NCBI GenBank assembly: GCA_964605705.1
Contig: CAZSDW010000012.1
Span: 16,254 to 80,253, forward strand
Direction: 5' to 3'
Origin: CAZSDW01 sp964605705
Lineage (GTDB): Bacteria; Fidelibacterota; UBA2242
Length of the DNA: 64,000 bases
Shown: one piece after another, positions 1 through 8,445 of the stretch
Position numbering within the stretch: position 1 is the first letter of the stretch
Layout: every line of letters starts with the position of its first letter
The notes under the pieces: generated by a model
Database searches by the model: none
The model's input: only the letters and a program-made list of their open reading frames with translations
Told to the model about the DNA's origin: nothing
Position numbers and translations under genes: made by a program

Positions 1-598
1 CTGCCGTAGCTGCCACAGTCCCGATCAGCAGAACATCTTCGGGAAGATTCAATTCCCGTTTTAATTGCACCGGATCGCCAGCAGTATCCCTGAATTTATC
101 AAGATCAACACCACTATGAATGACTATTATTTTATGTTCCGGCACACCGCTTTCAAGCATGACGGAGCGAATTTTTTCTGAAATACAGACGATTTTATCC
201 AGCTTATTGGTATTGTATTTCCAGCGTGATAACAGGTTTTTACCAGTCTTGAAATCCACCCTTCGGACAGCAATTAGTTTGATTCCCCCATAAAACATTT
301 TTGCCAATAATCCCAGACTGATAGCATTGCCAGTATGCATCTGCAAAATCGAGGATTTATCCTTGCAGGCAATTTGACTGATTCTGCGTGCAGCAAAAAT
401 ATCAAGTGAATGTATTATTTTAATTGGTTGAACCGGTAGTTTTCTTTCGATACAGTACCGCGCCATTGGTGAATTTTTTGGACAGATCATCAGGCTTTCT
501 ATACCCTGTTCCAGCAGCTTCTGATGCAGATAAGCCGCCTGCTGCTGCCCGCCGCGCCATTCTCTGCCGGTGTCCAGATGAAGGATACTCAACGCCAT
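1..598 (-). CDS. Glycosyltransferase family 4, N-terminal part (runs off window)
   Basis: The reading frame opens with ATG at 598 and runs off the left edge, giving about 199 residues. The N-terminus (LSILHLDTGREWRGGQQQ) has the early beta-strand and glycine-rich loop of GT-B fold enzymes. It is followed by the linker segment KIVCISEKIR and IVIHSGVDLDKF, which are hallmarks of GT4 (glycosyl transferase group 1) proteins just before the donor-binding domain. The donor-binding C-terminal half lies outside the window. The start overlaps the end of the upstream GT2 gene by 10 bp, so the two are probably translated together. By context it is an LPS-core or capsule sugar transferase; donor and acceptor cannot be read from the sequence. 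Confidence 0.8.
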   Translation of the reverse strand, partial: MALSILHLDTGREWRGGQQQAAYLHQKLLEQGIESLMICPKNSPMARYCIERKLPVQPIKIIHSLDIFAARRISQIACKDKSSILQMHTGNAISLGLLAKMFYGGIKLIAVRRVDFKTGKNLLSRWKYNTNKLDKIVCISEKIRSVMLESGVPEHKIIVIHSGVDLDKFRDTAGDPVQLKRELNLPEDVLLIGTVAATA

Positions 599-1332
599 TT
601 TTGCCACAATTTGAGATATTTCAGATAGACGCCAAAGGCGGAATTCTTCGCCAGGACAAATCCGATTTTGCCATCTAGAAAGCCAGCTTGCAGAATGTAC
701 ATTCTGAAAAATTTATACCAACCGCTCAGAACAGCAAACAGTATCGCATGACGGACACTTTTCTGAAATAACGCCTCTGCACCAAGTTCACTGTAACGCT
801 GCATTTTATCAATATGGCTTTGAATTGTCGGATAGGTGTAATGAAACATCGCTTCTGTAAACGTCCCTTTCGGTCCCTCTATTATGACCGATTCGTGCGT
901 CATTTTATCGTTGAATGTCCCAAATTGCCGGTCAAACAGACGCACCGGAAAATCACGGTTCCAGCCGGAATACCTAATCATTTTTCCTAAATAATAAGAA
1001 CAGCGCCGGATGCGATAGGCTTGGAATTCCGGTTCCGTTGTCAGCGTCTTCCGGATGGCTTCAGCCAGCTCCGGAGACAGTTCTTCATCGGCATCGATGG
1101 ACAGAATCCAGTTGTTGCTGGCTTTTGTCACCGCCAGTGCTTTGCTTCTACCATAGCCCAGCCATTCACTTTGGAAAACCTTACAACCGGCACTTGTGCA
1201 AATATCGACCGTACTATCGCCCGAACCGGTATCCAGCACTACGATTTCATCTGCCCAATCCACCGATTTCAGACAGCGGCTGATATTCTGTGCTTCGTTT
1301 TTGGTTATAAGGACGACCGATAATTTTACCAT
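589..1332 (-). CDS. Glycosyltransferase family 2, WaaE/KdtX-like
   Basis: A 247-residue GT-A enzyme. The N-terminus SVVLITKNEAQNISRCL and then EIVVLDTGSGDST form the nucleotide-sugar binding fold, and SIDADEEL is the metal-binding DxD region. The segment around RIRRCSYYLGKMIRYSGW is typical of the WaaE/KdtX group, which adds a hexose (often glucose) to an inner-core heptose of lipopolysaccharide. The length matches that family (about 250). It acts at the cytoplasmic face of the inner membrane. It lies between a GT2-like gene (17 bp upstream) and the GT4 gene (10-bp overlap). Donor specificity is inferred from similarity only. Confidence 0.8.
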   Translation of the reverse strand: MVKLSVVLITKNEAQNISRCLKSVDWADEIVVLDTGSGDSTVDICTSAGCKVFQSEWLGYGRSKALAVTKASNNWILSIDADEELSPELAEAIRKTLTTEPEFQAYRIRRCSYYLGKMIRYSGWNRDFPVRLFDRQFGTFNDKMTHESVIIEGPKGTFTEAMFHYTYPTIQSHIDKMQRYSELGAEALFQKSVRHAILFAVLSGWYKFFRMYILQAGFLDGKIGFVLAKNSAFGVYLKYLKLWQKWR

Positions 1333-1349
1333 AATATCAATAGGGTCTG

Positions 1350-2303
1350 CTAAACTCCCCGCAGTAATTGATAATTTCTGAAACCTCCCAGTGATCCGCC
1401 ACCGAGCAGGTGTTGCTCAATCCATGTCAGAAAACGGTATTTGGGCATTTCATGTTTATGAAGTTCGCGATAGGGACTGGGATTACCGGAATATTGCAGC
1501 TTGTCCCGCCAATTCATCCGGGCGAGCATCTCCCCCATCACTTCAGGATGGGACTCCTTGAAAACCGCCAGGCGATCCAGTGGCCCATAATCAAATTCGC
1601 CGCCAGCATTTTTATACTTTTCCTGCACTTGCTGGGCACCCTTATGAACCGTATCCAGCGCCTTTTTTTTATTCTGCATCAGATGGGGTGGACGCACCCA
1701 GCCATAATGATACACGTAGGCATCGACCTTCGCAACTTTCAGCTTGTAGGTATTTTCCTGCTGCCGGTAGGATAAGCCATCAAAATCAGGAATCCGGCGA
1801 AACGATTGGGCTGATTCCCAGGAATGGATGTCCGGGTCATTGCGAATGATCCGGATTTCATTTTTATACCAGCGATGATTGATATGGTAATGATCATAAT
1901 CGCCCCAGAAATGCCGGTATTTGAAAAGCATTCCTTCCACCCGGCGGTTATGCAGCAATTCCTTGCAACGGGCTTTAATAATTGGCAGGTATTTTTCATG
2001 GATAACTTCATCCGCCTGCAGGTAAAACAACCAGTCGCCCGAGCAGGCTTCTTTGGCAATATCTGTCTGATGGGCATTTTCCATACCCTTTGGATACTTC
2101 TCAATACTCCAGACAGTGTCGATGATTTTCAGCTTCGGATCGCCAATGGCGGCTACCTGTTCACGGGTATTATCATCGTCATCAGATTTGCCGACGGCAA
2201 TCACAAATTCATCCACCAGCGGCAGAATCGACCGGATCATTTCTACCACGGGATAGTACAGTTTCACCCCGTTTCTGACCATTGAAAAGCCACTGATTTT
2301 CAT
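1350..2303 (-). CDS. GT2-like glycosyltransferase family protein
   Basis: A 317-residue protein starting MKISGFSMVRNG. It has a GT-A-like N-terminal half: VDEFVIAVGKSDDDD (nucleotide-binding region) and LFYLQADEVIHE (acidic metal-binding site, QADE in place of DxD). The C-terminal half is rich in aromatic and basic residues (HYHINHRWYKNEIRIIR) and unlike WaaE. It is the first gene of a three-gene minus-strand set of glycosyltransferases that diverges from the 2461 gene. A role in envelope polysaccharide assembly is inferred from fold and neighbours. The exact sugar is unknown. Confidence 0.7.
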   Translation of the reverse strand: MKISGFSMVRNGVKLYYPVVEMIRSILPLVDEFVIAVGKSDDDDNTREQVAAIGDPKLKIIDTVWSIEKYPKGMENAHQTDIAKEACSGDWLFYLQADEVIHEKYLPIIKARCKELLHNRRVEGMLFKYRHFWGDYDHYHINHRWYKNEIRIIRNDPDIHSWESAQSFRRIPDFDGLSYRQQENTYKLKVAKVDAYVYHYGWVRPPHLMQNKKKALDTVHKGAQQVQEKYKNAGGEFDYGPLDRLAVFKESHPEVMGEMLARMNWRDKLQYSGNPSPYRELHKHEMPKYRFLTWIEQHLLGGGSLGGFRNYQLLRGV

Positions 2304-2460
2304 GCTATATAACTGATCTGAATGTTGAATTAATAGCCATTTTAACGTCGATTAAGGTATCATATTTCCCCTATAAAAGCAAGCAGAAGGAAAGCGCGTT
2401 TATCTTGGAAAAACAGTCAACATTCTCTATTTTACATGGAGCATAATCAACGAGGAACAG

Positions 2461-3354
2461 ATGATCGACTTCAGCAAAATCAGCACTTATCCTATAAAAA
2501 ACCGGAAGAATAAATTTTCGATCAACGATATGCTTCCGCTGGATTCCGGCATCGACCTGAAAGACCCACAAATTCGTAAAGTTGCACAATTGATCGTCAA
2601 TGCAAAAGCCGGAAACGCCAAAGTCATTCTCATGATGGGTGGTGCAGTTGTCAAGGTCGGCTGCTCAGCATTGCTGATTGATCTGATCAAACGCGGTTTT
2701 ATCGATCATATTGCCCTGAATGGCGGCGCCTCGATTCACGATTTCGAAATTGCCATGATCGGCGAGACTTCCGAAGATGTTCAAAACGGTCTCAAAGATG
2801 GTACCTTTGGCATGGCAGCTGAAACACTGGTTCATATGAATGCGGCTCTGAATCAGGGTTTTCAGGCACATGAAGGTTACGGATTATCGATTGCGAAAAA
2901 AGTCGATGAGCTAGACCTTCCCCACAAAGACCTGAGTATTCTTTACAACGCCATGATTCACAATATTCCCGGCACGGTTCATATTGCGATTGGGGGTGAT
3001 ATCATTCACCAACATCCCAGCTGCGACGGGGCAGCGCTGGGTAGGACATCCTTTATCGATTTTCAGCACATGGTTGAGACCGCTTCCCAGCTTACCGATG
3101 GTGTCCTGCTGAATGTCGGTTCCGCGGTCAATCTGCCGGAAGTGTTCCTGAAAGCGCTTACCATGGCGCGTAATATGGGCTATGATGTTAAAAATTTCGC
3201 CACTGCCAATTTCGATTTTTTGAATATGTACCGCTCACGCACCCGCATCGTGGAATGGCCGCAAGTACTGGGCGGTCAGGGCTTTGACATCCGCGGCAAT
3301 CATATCGCGACGATGCCCACACTTTATAAATACATCCTCGAAATAAGTTCTTAA
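2461..3354 (+). CDS. Deoxyhypusine-synthase-like protein of unknown function
   Basis: A 297-residue soluble protein preceded by GAGG five bases before the ATG. The segments VILMMGGAVVKVG, DHIALNGGASIHDFE and VHIAIGGDIIHQHPS resemble the NAD-binding Rossmann core of the deoxyhypusine synthase superfamily, whose members transfer an aminobutyl group from spermidine. The lysine-bearing motif that carries the intermediate in true deoxyhypusine synthase is not evident, so a classic EF5A-modifying role is not supported. The gene sits 12 bp upstream of a heptosyltransferase-like gene on the same strand, within a glycosyltransferase locus. A link to envelope sugar metabolism is therefore possible, but only by context. 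Confidence 0.55.
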   Translation: MIDFSKISTYPIKNRKNKFSINDMLPLDSGIDLKDPQIRKVAQLIVNAKAGNAKVILMMGGAVVKVGCSALLIDLIKRGFIDHIALNGGASIHDFEIAMIGETSEDVQNGLKDGTFGMAAETLVHMNAALNQGFQAHEGYGLSIAKKVDELDLPHKDLSILYNAMIHNIPGTVHIAIGGDIIHQHPSCDGAALGRTSFIDFQHMVETASQLTDGVLLNVGSAVNLPEVFLKALTMARNMGYDVKNFATANFDFLNMYRSRTRIVEWPQVLGGQGFDIRGNHIATMPTLYKYILEISS

Positions 3355-3366
3355 ACTTCGCAAAGC

Positions 3367-4401
3367 ATGGAAATTCCCTCTCAAATACTGCTGATTCGCT
3401 TGTCCTCAATTGGCGATATTCTGTTAACATTTCCACTTATCCGGGCACTGCATCGGGAATATCCTGACACAGCAATCGATTTTATGATTTTTAAACGGTA
3501 TGAAGATATGTTAAAGCCCGTTCAATCCTGGCTGACAAATCTGATTATCTATGATAAATCGGACAGTCGGAAGGAAAATCACCGTATCCGAAAAATTATT
3601 CAAGAAAAACAATATCCGCTGATTATCGATCTGCAGAACAATCTCCGGACTTTTCGCCTGACGAGCAGTCAATCGGGAAAATGTCACCGATTCAAAAAAT
3701 TTCGTGTCCGGCGTTTTCTCTTTGTCAAATTCGGCTGGCAGGTCTATCCGGAAAACCCGGTCTGGCGAAAATATCTGCAAACTGTTCCGCTGGAATTTAA
3801 AGATACTGCATTTTATCCAATTGAATTCCAGCCAGATCCGGAAATCGTGGATCGCCTGCAGACAGAATATCCGGTGCTGAAGTCAAACAAGCGGAAAATC
3901 CTGATCTATCCCGGTGCCCGGCATTTTACAAAACGTTGGTCGCTGGATTATTATGAGTCACTCATCAGGATGATCCTGAAACAAACCGACTGGCAGATCA
4001 TTTTCGGTGGCAGTGATGAGGAATCAGAATATGTTTCTGCTCTTGCAAAAATGGAAAGTACCCGTATTTCAGACGTCAGCGGTATGTATGGACTTTATGA
4101 AAATTTCGTGCTGATTTCACTTGCTGACCTGATCATCAGTAACGATTCAGCTCCCATGCATATGGCGTCATTATTAGGTAAAAAACAGCTGGCGATTTTC
4201 GGTAATACGGTCAGACAATTCGGATTTTATCCCGACAATTCCAATGCAATTATTATCGAGGATAATTCAGTAAAATGTCGTCCATGCTCCCATATCGGTT
4301 TTGAAAAGTGTCCCAAAAAGCATTTTGACTGTATTCGAAAAATTACACCAGAGATGGTATTTCGAAAGATCAGAGATATATCATTCGAAATAATCACCTG
4401 A
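3367..4401 (+). CDS. Glycosyltransferase family 9 (ADP-heptose:LPS heptosyltransferase-like)
   Basis: A 344-residue GT-B enzyme. The N-terminal ILLIRLSSIGDILLTFP is the signature of the GT9/WaaC-WaaF family, followed by DLQNN and, in the C-terminal donor domain, ILIYPGARHFTKRW, WQIIFGGSDEE and IISNDSAPMHMAS (the conserved D-S/T-G-P/A-x-H loop that contacts the ADP-heptose). A late cysteine cluster (KCRPCSHIG, KCPKKHFDC) is common in this family. The family adds heptose to Kdo or to other heptoses of the LPS inner core on the cytoplasmic face. The gene is 12 bp downstream of the deoxyhypusine-synthase-like gene. Confidence 0.85.
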   Translation: MEIPSQILLIRLSSIGDILLTFPLIRALHREYPDTAIDFMIFKRYEDMLKPVQSWLTNLIIYDKSDSRKENHRIRKIIQEKQYPLIIDLQNNLRTFRLTSSQSGKCHRFKKFRVRRFLFVKFGWQVYPENPVWRKYLQTVPLEFKDTAFYPIEFQPDPEIVDRLQTEYPVLKSNKRKILIYPGARHFTKRWSLDYYESLIRMILKQTDWQIIFGGSDEESEYVSALAKMESTRISDVSGMYGLYENFVLISLADLIISNDSAPMHMASLLGKKQLAIFGNTVRQFGFYPDNSNAIIIEDNSVKCRPCSHIGFEKCPKKHFDCIRKITPEMVFRKIRDISFEIIT

Positions 4402-4433
4402 TTTCACCTAAACCATATATATCATTCTTTGTA

Positions 4434-4456
4434 ATTTCGAACGAATGAAATGAGGA
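4434..4456. repeat. Degenerate direct repeat, copy 1
   Basis: This 23-base segment (beginning ATTTCGAACGAA) matches 4579-4601 (beginning ATTTCAAACGAA) at 19 of 23 positions. Both end in TGAGGA. The two copies lie in the 241-bp gap between convergent genes. They resemble the widespread short intergenic repeats of environmental FCB genomes, but whether this is a named family cannot be decided here. Confidence 0.4.
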
Positions 4457-4578
4457 TCCTTGCTCCCTTACAACATTATACAGGGCAAGGGAATCGGTCA
4501 TAACCAATGCAATAATCGGACGCGATCTCTCATCCCGCATCAGCGGAATATCGGGATGACGTTTCTGTGGGTTATGTC

Positions 4579-4601
4579 ATTTCAAACGAACAAAGTGAGG
4601 A
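4579..4601. repeat. Degenerate direct repeat, copy 2
   Basis: Second copy of the 23-base repeat at 4434-4456, with four mismatches. The rest of the 4402-4642 gap shows no gene and no convincing terminator for the convergent genes on either side. Confidence 0.4.
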
Positions 4602-4642
4602 GAAATCGGGAATTGGAAACGACTGAATATGTTATTGGATTT

Positions 4643-5512
4643 CTATAATTCCCAGAAAAGTCGCAGAGACTCTTTCGCCAGATCGAAACGACTTTTTTCT
4701 TTCGGAAAAAACACCAGTTTATCCCTGAAACCCATTGAGAAGCCCACCCGAATACTAAGCTTCGTACCAAGCCAATAGCTCAAACCCAGATTCATTAAAT
4801 ACCAGTTCTGGATTTCAGCAGAAACATCGGTCAGATATTTTGGATTCGCCTGATCGTAACACAACTCTCCGATAAAATTGAATTTATCAGACAGATCAAG
4901 TCGATAGCCCAATCCCATATGCCATAATAATCGCCGGTCATTTTCCAGTTTGTACCTATCCGAAAATCGCACAAATTCCATCGATAAGGCAAGCAGTCCA
5001 AAATCAGCGGATTTTTCCAGATGCAATCCGGCGGTACCACACCAGTGATTTTCAAGCGGGTCATCCCAGTAACGCGAAACCGGCAACTGCCAGATACCGG
5101 CAGAAGTACCTAGGACAATACCGCGATATTCCTTTAATCGAACCGTCGCACTCAAACGGCTGCGTCCGGGATTCCATTCCAGATCATTAAACAGTGCATC
5201 AAGACCATCCGGGTGACAACGATGAACCGGCAGAATTGCCGTTAAACGCAAATGGTTCTTCCAGTCAAATCCCACTACTGCTGCCAGATATAACTCATTG
5301 TCAACCGACTCATAAGAATAATCTGCAATCGTTACCGACGGTGAGAACCAGAATGACAGGTCATTGAAACCAGAGACAACCGGCATCGAAATCAGGTCAT
5401 GAGAATTCCCCGTTCCGATCAGGTCAATTTGACCGACCAGTGGTTGAATCCGAAATAGTAGCAATCCAATAAATACAATCCAACGGAACATCTGCGGGTA
5501 TTGATTATTCAC
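4643..5512 (-). CDS. Predicted secreted/outer-membrane beta-barrel protein
   Basis: A 289-residue protein that probably starts at GTG 5512, five bases after AGGGA. An N-terminal hydrophobic segment (WIVFIGLLLFRIQPLVG) is a likely signal peptide. The mature part is made of short alternating polar/aromatic strands (LSFWFSPSVTIADYSYES, LRLTAILPVH, YWLGTKLSIRVGFSMGF), as expected of a small outer-membrane barrel. It follows the 938-residue peptidase-propeller-barrel gene by 14 bp, so the two are probably one transcript and may act together in the envelope. No family was recognised with certainty. Confidence 0.55.
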   Translation of the reverse strand: MNNQYPQMFRWIVFIGLLLFRIQPLVGQIDLIGTGNSHDLISMPVVSGFNDLSFWFSPSVTIADYSYESVDNELYLAAVVGFDWKNHLRLTAILPVHRCHPDGLDALFNDLEWNPGRSRLSATVRLKEYRGIVLGTSAGIWQLPVSRYWDDPLENHWCGTAGLHLEKSADFGLLALSMEFVRFSDRYKLENDRRLLWHMGLGYRLDLSDKFNFIGELCYDQANPKYLTDVSAEIQNWYLMNLGLSYWLGTKLSIRVGFSMGFRDKLVFFPKEKSRFDLAKESLRLFWEL

Positions 5513-5526
5513 TGATCCCTATCGAT

Positions 5527-8343
5527 TTAAATTGAATATCCTGCAACAATAAATTCCAGGCACCGATCTTTTTCATCAATTAAATATGAATAGCGAATGC
5601 CCATCTCAAATTGCACATATACTAAGTTCAACAAGTGCAAATCAAAAAGCAATTCGTACCCAATTGACCGGCGTAAATTCGGATTCATACTTCTGACACC
5701 GTAATCATAAAATAGATCACTACGAATTCGTTTAAAATAAATGATCGATCCAAGCGCTAAATCCGGATACAACAACGGAAATTGATAGTCAAGAGACAGA
5801 CGATAAAAATACTCATCGTACGACCAATCTTCGATCCGATATCCACGCGAATCCATGACTTCCCACTGGAAATAATAGTTGTCCATTTCATGCCTTTCCA
5901 GGGCAGCCGAAATCATCAGGCTGTGATGTCTCCATAATCCCGGATAATATAAGGAAAGGTTGGAAGAAAAGATCGATCCGGCGTAATCCATTTTAAACGG
6001 TGTATGCCGGTATGTCACCGTCCAATTCTGTCCCCAGCGAGGGCGCACATCACGATAAGCGGAATCTCTGTAATTTAAAAAGGTCAATTGATAGGAAACG
6101 GGCATAAAATTGCCATCACCGATCTGGTCAACACCGTGTCTGCTTTTATCTTTGATATGGGTAACTCCCAACGCCATCGCTCCGTTTATCCTGGTGGTAA
6201 AAGGTCCGTTTGAAATATCTATTGGCATTCGTAAACCGATTGTCATGCCAAATTCACTCCAGACATCGGTTGTGTCTATCTCATGAATTCGATATGGCAT
6301 TGCTCGTTCGCCAAAGCGGAACTCCGTATCAATGATAGGGCGAATCCCTCCATAACTGGCTCTCAGTGCCAAACTATTGACTTCCTCCATCACGTGATGG
6401 ATCACCTGGGCGCTCAGTTCCAAAGTGTTTAGATAGTCATTGGAAATGATGCCAAAGTAAACATTCGGCGGCAGCGGCAGTACATACCAACTGTGAAAAT
6501 TGATTCCCTGTTTTAAGGGTGAATAATTTTCAACGGGATACGTTTTATCCGGTATTGTTGTCTTATCCAGAATATCCCGCCCCTGTTCCTGCGCAATCAG
6601 CGGCTCAAAATAATTTACCGGGTGTCGCTCAACCTTATCCAGTGGAATCCAGCGGGCGGTGTCAAGCGGTGCCCGGACTGCATTCCAGCCATCTACCTGA
6701 TAATCACAAAACAACAAGGTGCTGTCATTAGCAACAGAGGAATAAAACGCTCCGAATTTCCGCGATGTCAGCTGATATCTTTGCCCGGTTCGCATGTCAA
6801 CGGCATAAATGTTATCAATCCCTGACCAGGGCGAATCATAGAGAACGTATTCATTCCAGAAAACAGGAAACGTTACATCTTCAGTTCCTGCGCGAATGAC
6901 ATCCCACTGTTCACAGCTCTCAAGATCGATGATTGACAGCGCCCGACGATTGTGCTTCTGCCGGGTAAAAACAATTCGGCTGCCATCTTCCGACCATGCC
7001 GGAGTCTTGATAAAGTCATTGTCCGGGTTTGGCAATTCTCGAAGTTCTTCCCCGGTCTTTGAATCCAGAATGACCAGTGCACTCTGTCGCATAATAGAAA
7101 ATTTCACCGCGGCTATTCTCGAGCCATCCGGTGATAATGCCGGTGAAAAATATCTTCCTTCCGAAGTAATTTCCTGCCGCCTGCCGGTCTGCAGATCATA
7201 TGTCACAATATCGGAAAAGTCCTGGTTCCACCAGCGGGGGTCCATATTATTCACACACCAGGTGACTTTATCACCATTCACTGAAATTTTTTCAGTATAA
7301 GAGATCTGCAATCGTTGCGCTTCGGTCCCATCAGGAAATAACTGAACCAAAGTATAGGCATCCGCATAACCGTTTTTCAAAGCAATGACACTGCCGTCAG
7401 CCAGCATTTGAGGAAAGCGGTAATTTGTCCAGACCTTTTTCCTGCGCCGGTTTAATTGGATCACAGGCGTCTCGCTGATTCCTTTGACCTGTTCCCGCCA
7501 AAGGATTTCCAATTCTTTGATCGTATCATAATAATTCTGACGGGCATTCCGACCGGATACTTTCTTCATTGAACGGCTGAATGCAAACGGACTGAAGGAA
7601 TAGAAAGATGACCGCTGCATGACTTCTGACCAGGCATCAGCCCCATATTCCCGTCGAAAATGGGTCACCAGGTGATAGCCCAGATGGTACCAGTTCGGGT
7701 AAAAATCACGATAGCTGCGCAGGTAAGCTTTATAGTAATTGTAGCGAATATCCGATAATAATTGTGCGCGAATGTACATATCAAACAGCGGCTGGCGTCC
7801 CCGCCCTCCAGAACTTAACACAGTCTCCATCGCCACAGCATCACCCTCAAGAAACCACATTGGTGTCGCCCAGAGCGATGCGGCACCCAGCCCAACATCT
7901 CCAAACATAATACCGGCAAGGCGATTTAAGCCACGATCAAAAGCATCAAACTGCGCCATGTGCCGTCCTTCGTGGATAGCGAGCAGCGGATACCAGTCAA
8001 GCACACCGGGAAACTCATTCTGAGGCGGCGTTGAGTACCATTCTGACATCCGTGGGAAAAAAGTCACATAGCCATTCGAAACAGAACTCCTGTTTGATAA
8101 AACCAGCCGCCACTTTTTCATCCGAACCCGCATGGTTTTTTGTAACGGATCACGGACATATTCCAGGGTATTGGCGACACGTTGACCTTCCGAAATCAAC
8201 TCCTCCGGCAGGATAATCTCAAAATGTTCGGTGCAAATTTTTTTCCATTGAATCCCTGGCGGATTCTGAACGGGACTTAATTGAGCCAGTAATTGAACAT
8301 GAACCAGTAAACCGATCGCCGCTGTTAGAGTGAAGCGTTTCAT
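5527..8343 (-). CDS. Predicted exported metallopeptidase with TolB-like propeller and C-terminal barrel
   Basis: A 938-residue protein with a signal peptide (residues about 1-21, ending LLAQ). Near residues 124-128 it has HEGRH, an HExxH zinc motif. WFLEGDA follows near 163-169, giving the third zinc ligand E166 as in gluzincins of the peptidase MA clan. Residues about 300-620 contain TolB/WD40-like PD40 repeats (ALSPDGSRIAAVKF, AWSEDGSRIVFTRQ). The last 300 residues are strand-rich and aromatic, like a surface-antigen-type outer-membrane barrel. The catalytic residues are intact, so an active peptidase anchored in the outer membrane is plausible; the substrate is unknown. The start lies 48 bp below the vor operon terminator, so it is transcribed separately. 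Confidence 0.7.
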   Translation of the reverse strand: MKRFTLTAAIGLLVHVQLLAQLSPVQNPPGIQWKKICTEHFEIILPEELISEGQRVANTLEYVRDPLQKTMRVRMKKWRLVLSNRSSVSNGYVTFFPRMSEWYSTPPQNEFPGVLDWYPLLAIHEGRHMAQFDAFDRGLNRLAGIMFGDVGLGAASLWATPMWFLEGDAVAMETVLSSGGRGRQPLFDMYIRAQLLSDIRYNYYKAYLRSYRDFYPNWYHLGYHLVTHFRREYGADAWSEVMQRSSFYSFSPFAFSRSMKKVSGRNARQNYYDTIKELEILWREQVKGISETPVIQLNRRRKKVWTNYRFPQMLADGSVIALKNGYADAYTLVQLFPDGTEAQRLQISYTEKISVNGDKVTWCVNNMDPRWWNQDFSDIVTYDLQTGRRQEITSEGRYFSPALSPDGSRIAAVKFSIMRQSALVILDSKTGEELRELPNPDNDFIKTPAWSEDGSRIVFTRQKHNRRALSIIDLESCEQWDVIRAGTEDVTFPVFWNEYVLYDSPWSGIDNIYAVDMRTGQRYQLTSRKFGAFYSSVANDSTLLFCDYQVDGWNAVRAPLDTARWIPLDKVERHPVNYFEPLIAQEQGRDILDKTTIPDKTYPVENYSPLKQGINFHSWYVLPLPPNVYFGIISNDYLNTLELSAQVIHHVMEEVNSLALRASYGGIRPIIDTEFRFGERAMPYRIHEIDTTDVWSEFGMTIGLRMPIDISNGPFTTRINGAMALGVTHIKDKSRHGVDQIGDGNFMPVSYQLTFLNYRDSAYRDVRPRWGQNWTVTYRHTPFKMDYAGSIFSSNLSLYYPGLWRHHSLMISAALERHEMDNYYFQWEVMDSRGYRIEDWSYDEYFYRLSLDYQFPLLYPDLALGSIIYFKRIRSDLFYDYGVRSMNPNLRRSIGYELLFDLHLLNLVYVQFEMGIRYSYLIDEKDRCLEFIVAGYSI

Positions 8344-8391
8344 TTTTTCGTTTTCTTCTCAACGGTAATTTAATGTTCCGAATGTAATATT

Positions 8392-8424
8392 AAAAAGCCT
8401 CTTCCGCATTTGACAGAAGAGGCT
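8392..8424 (-). terminator. Rho-independent terminator of the vor/ilvE operon
   Basis: On the minus strand there is a perfect 9-bp stem (AGCCTCTTC, 8424-8416, pairing with GAAGAGGCT, 8404-8396) with an 11-base loop, followed directly by five T. It lies 22 bp after the stop of the 8446-9876 gene, in the expected orientation. Confidence 0.9.
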
Positions 8425-8445
8425 CTATTCAGAGAAATAATGACT

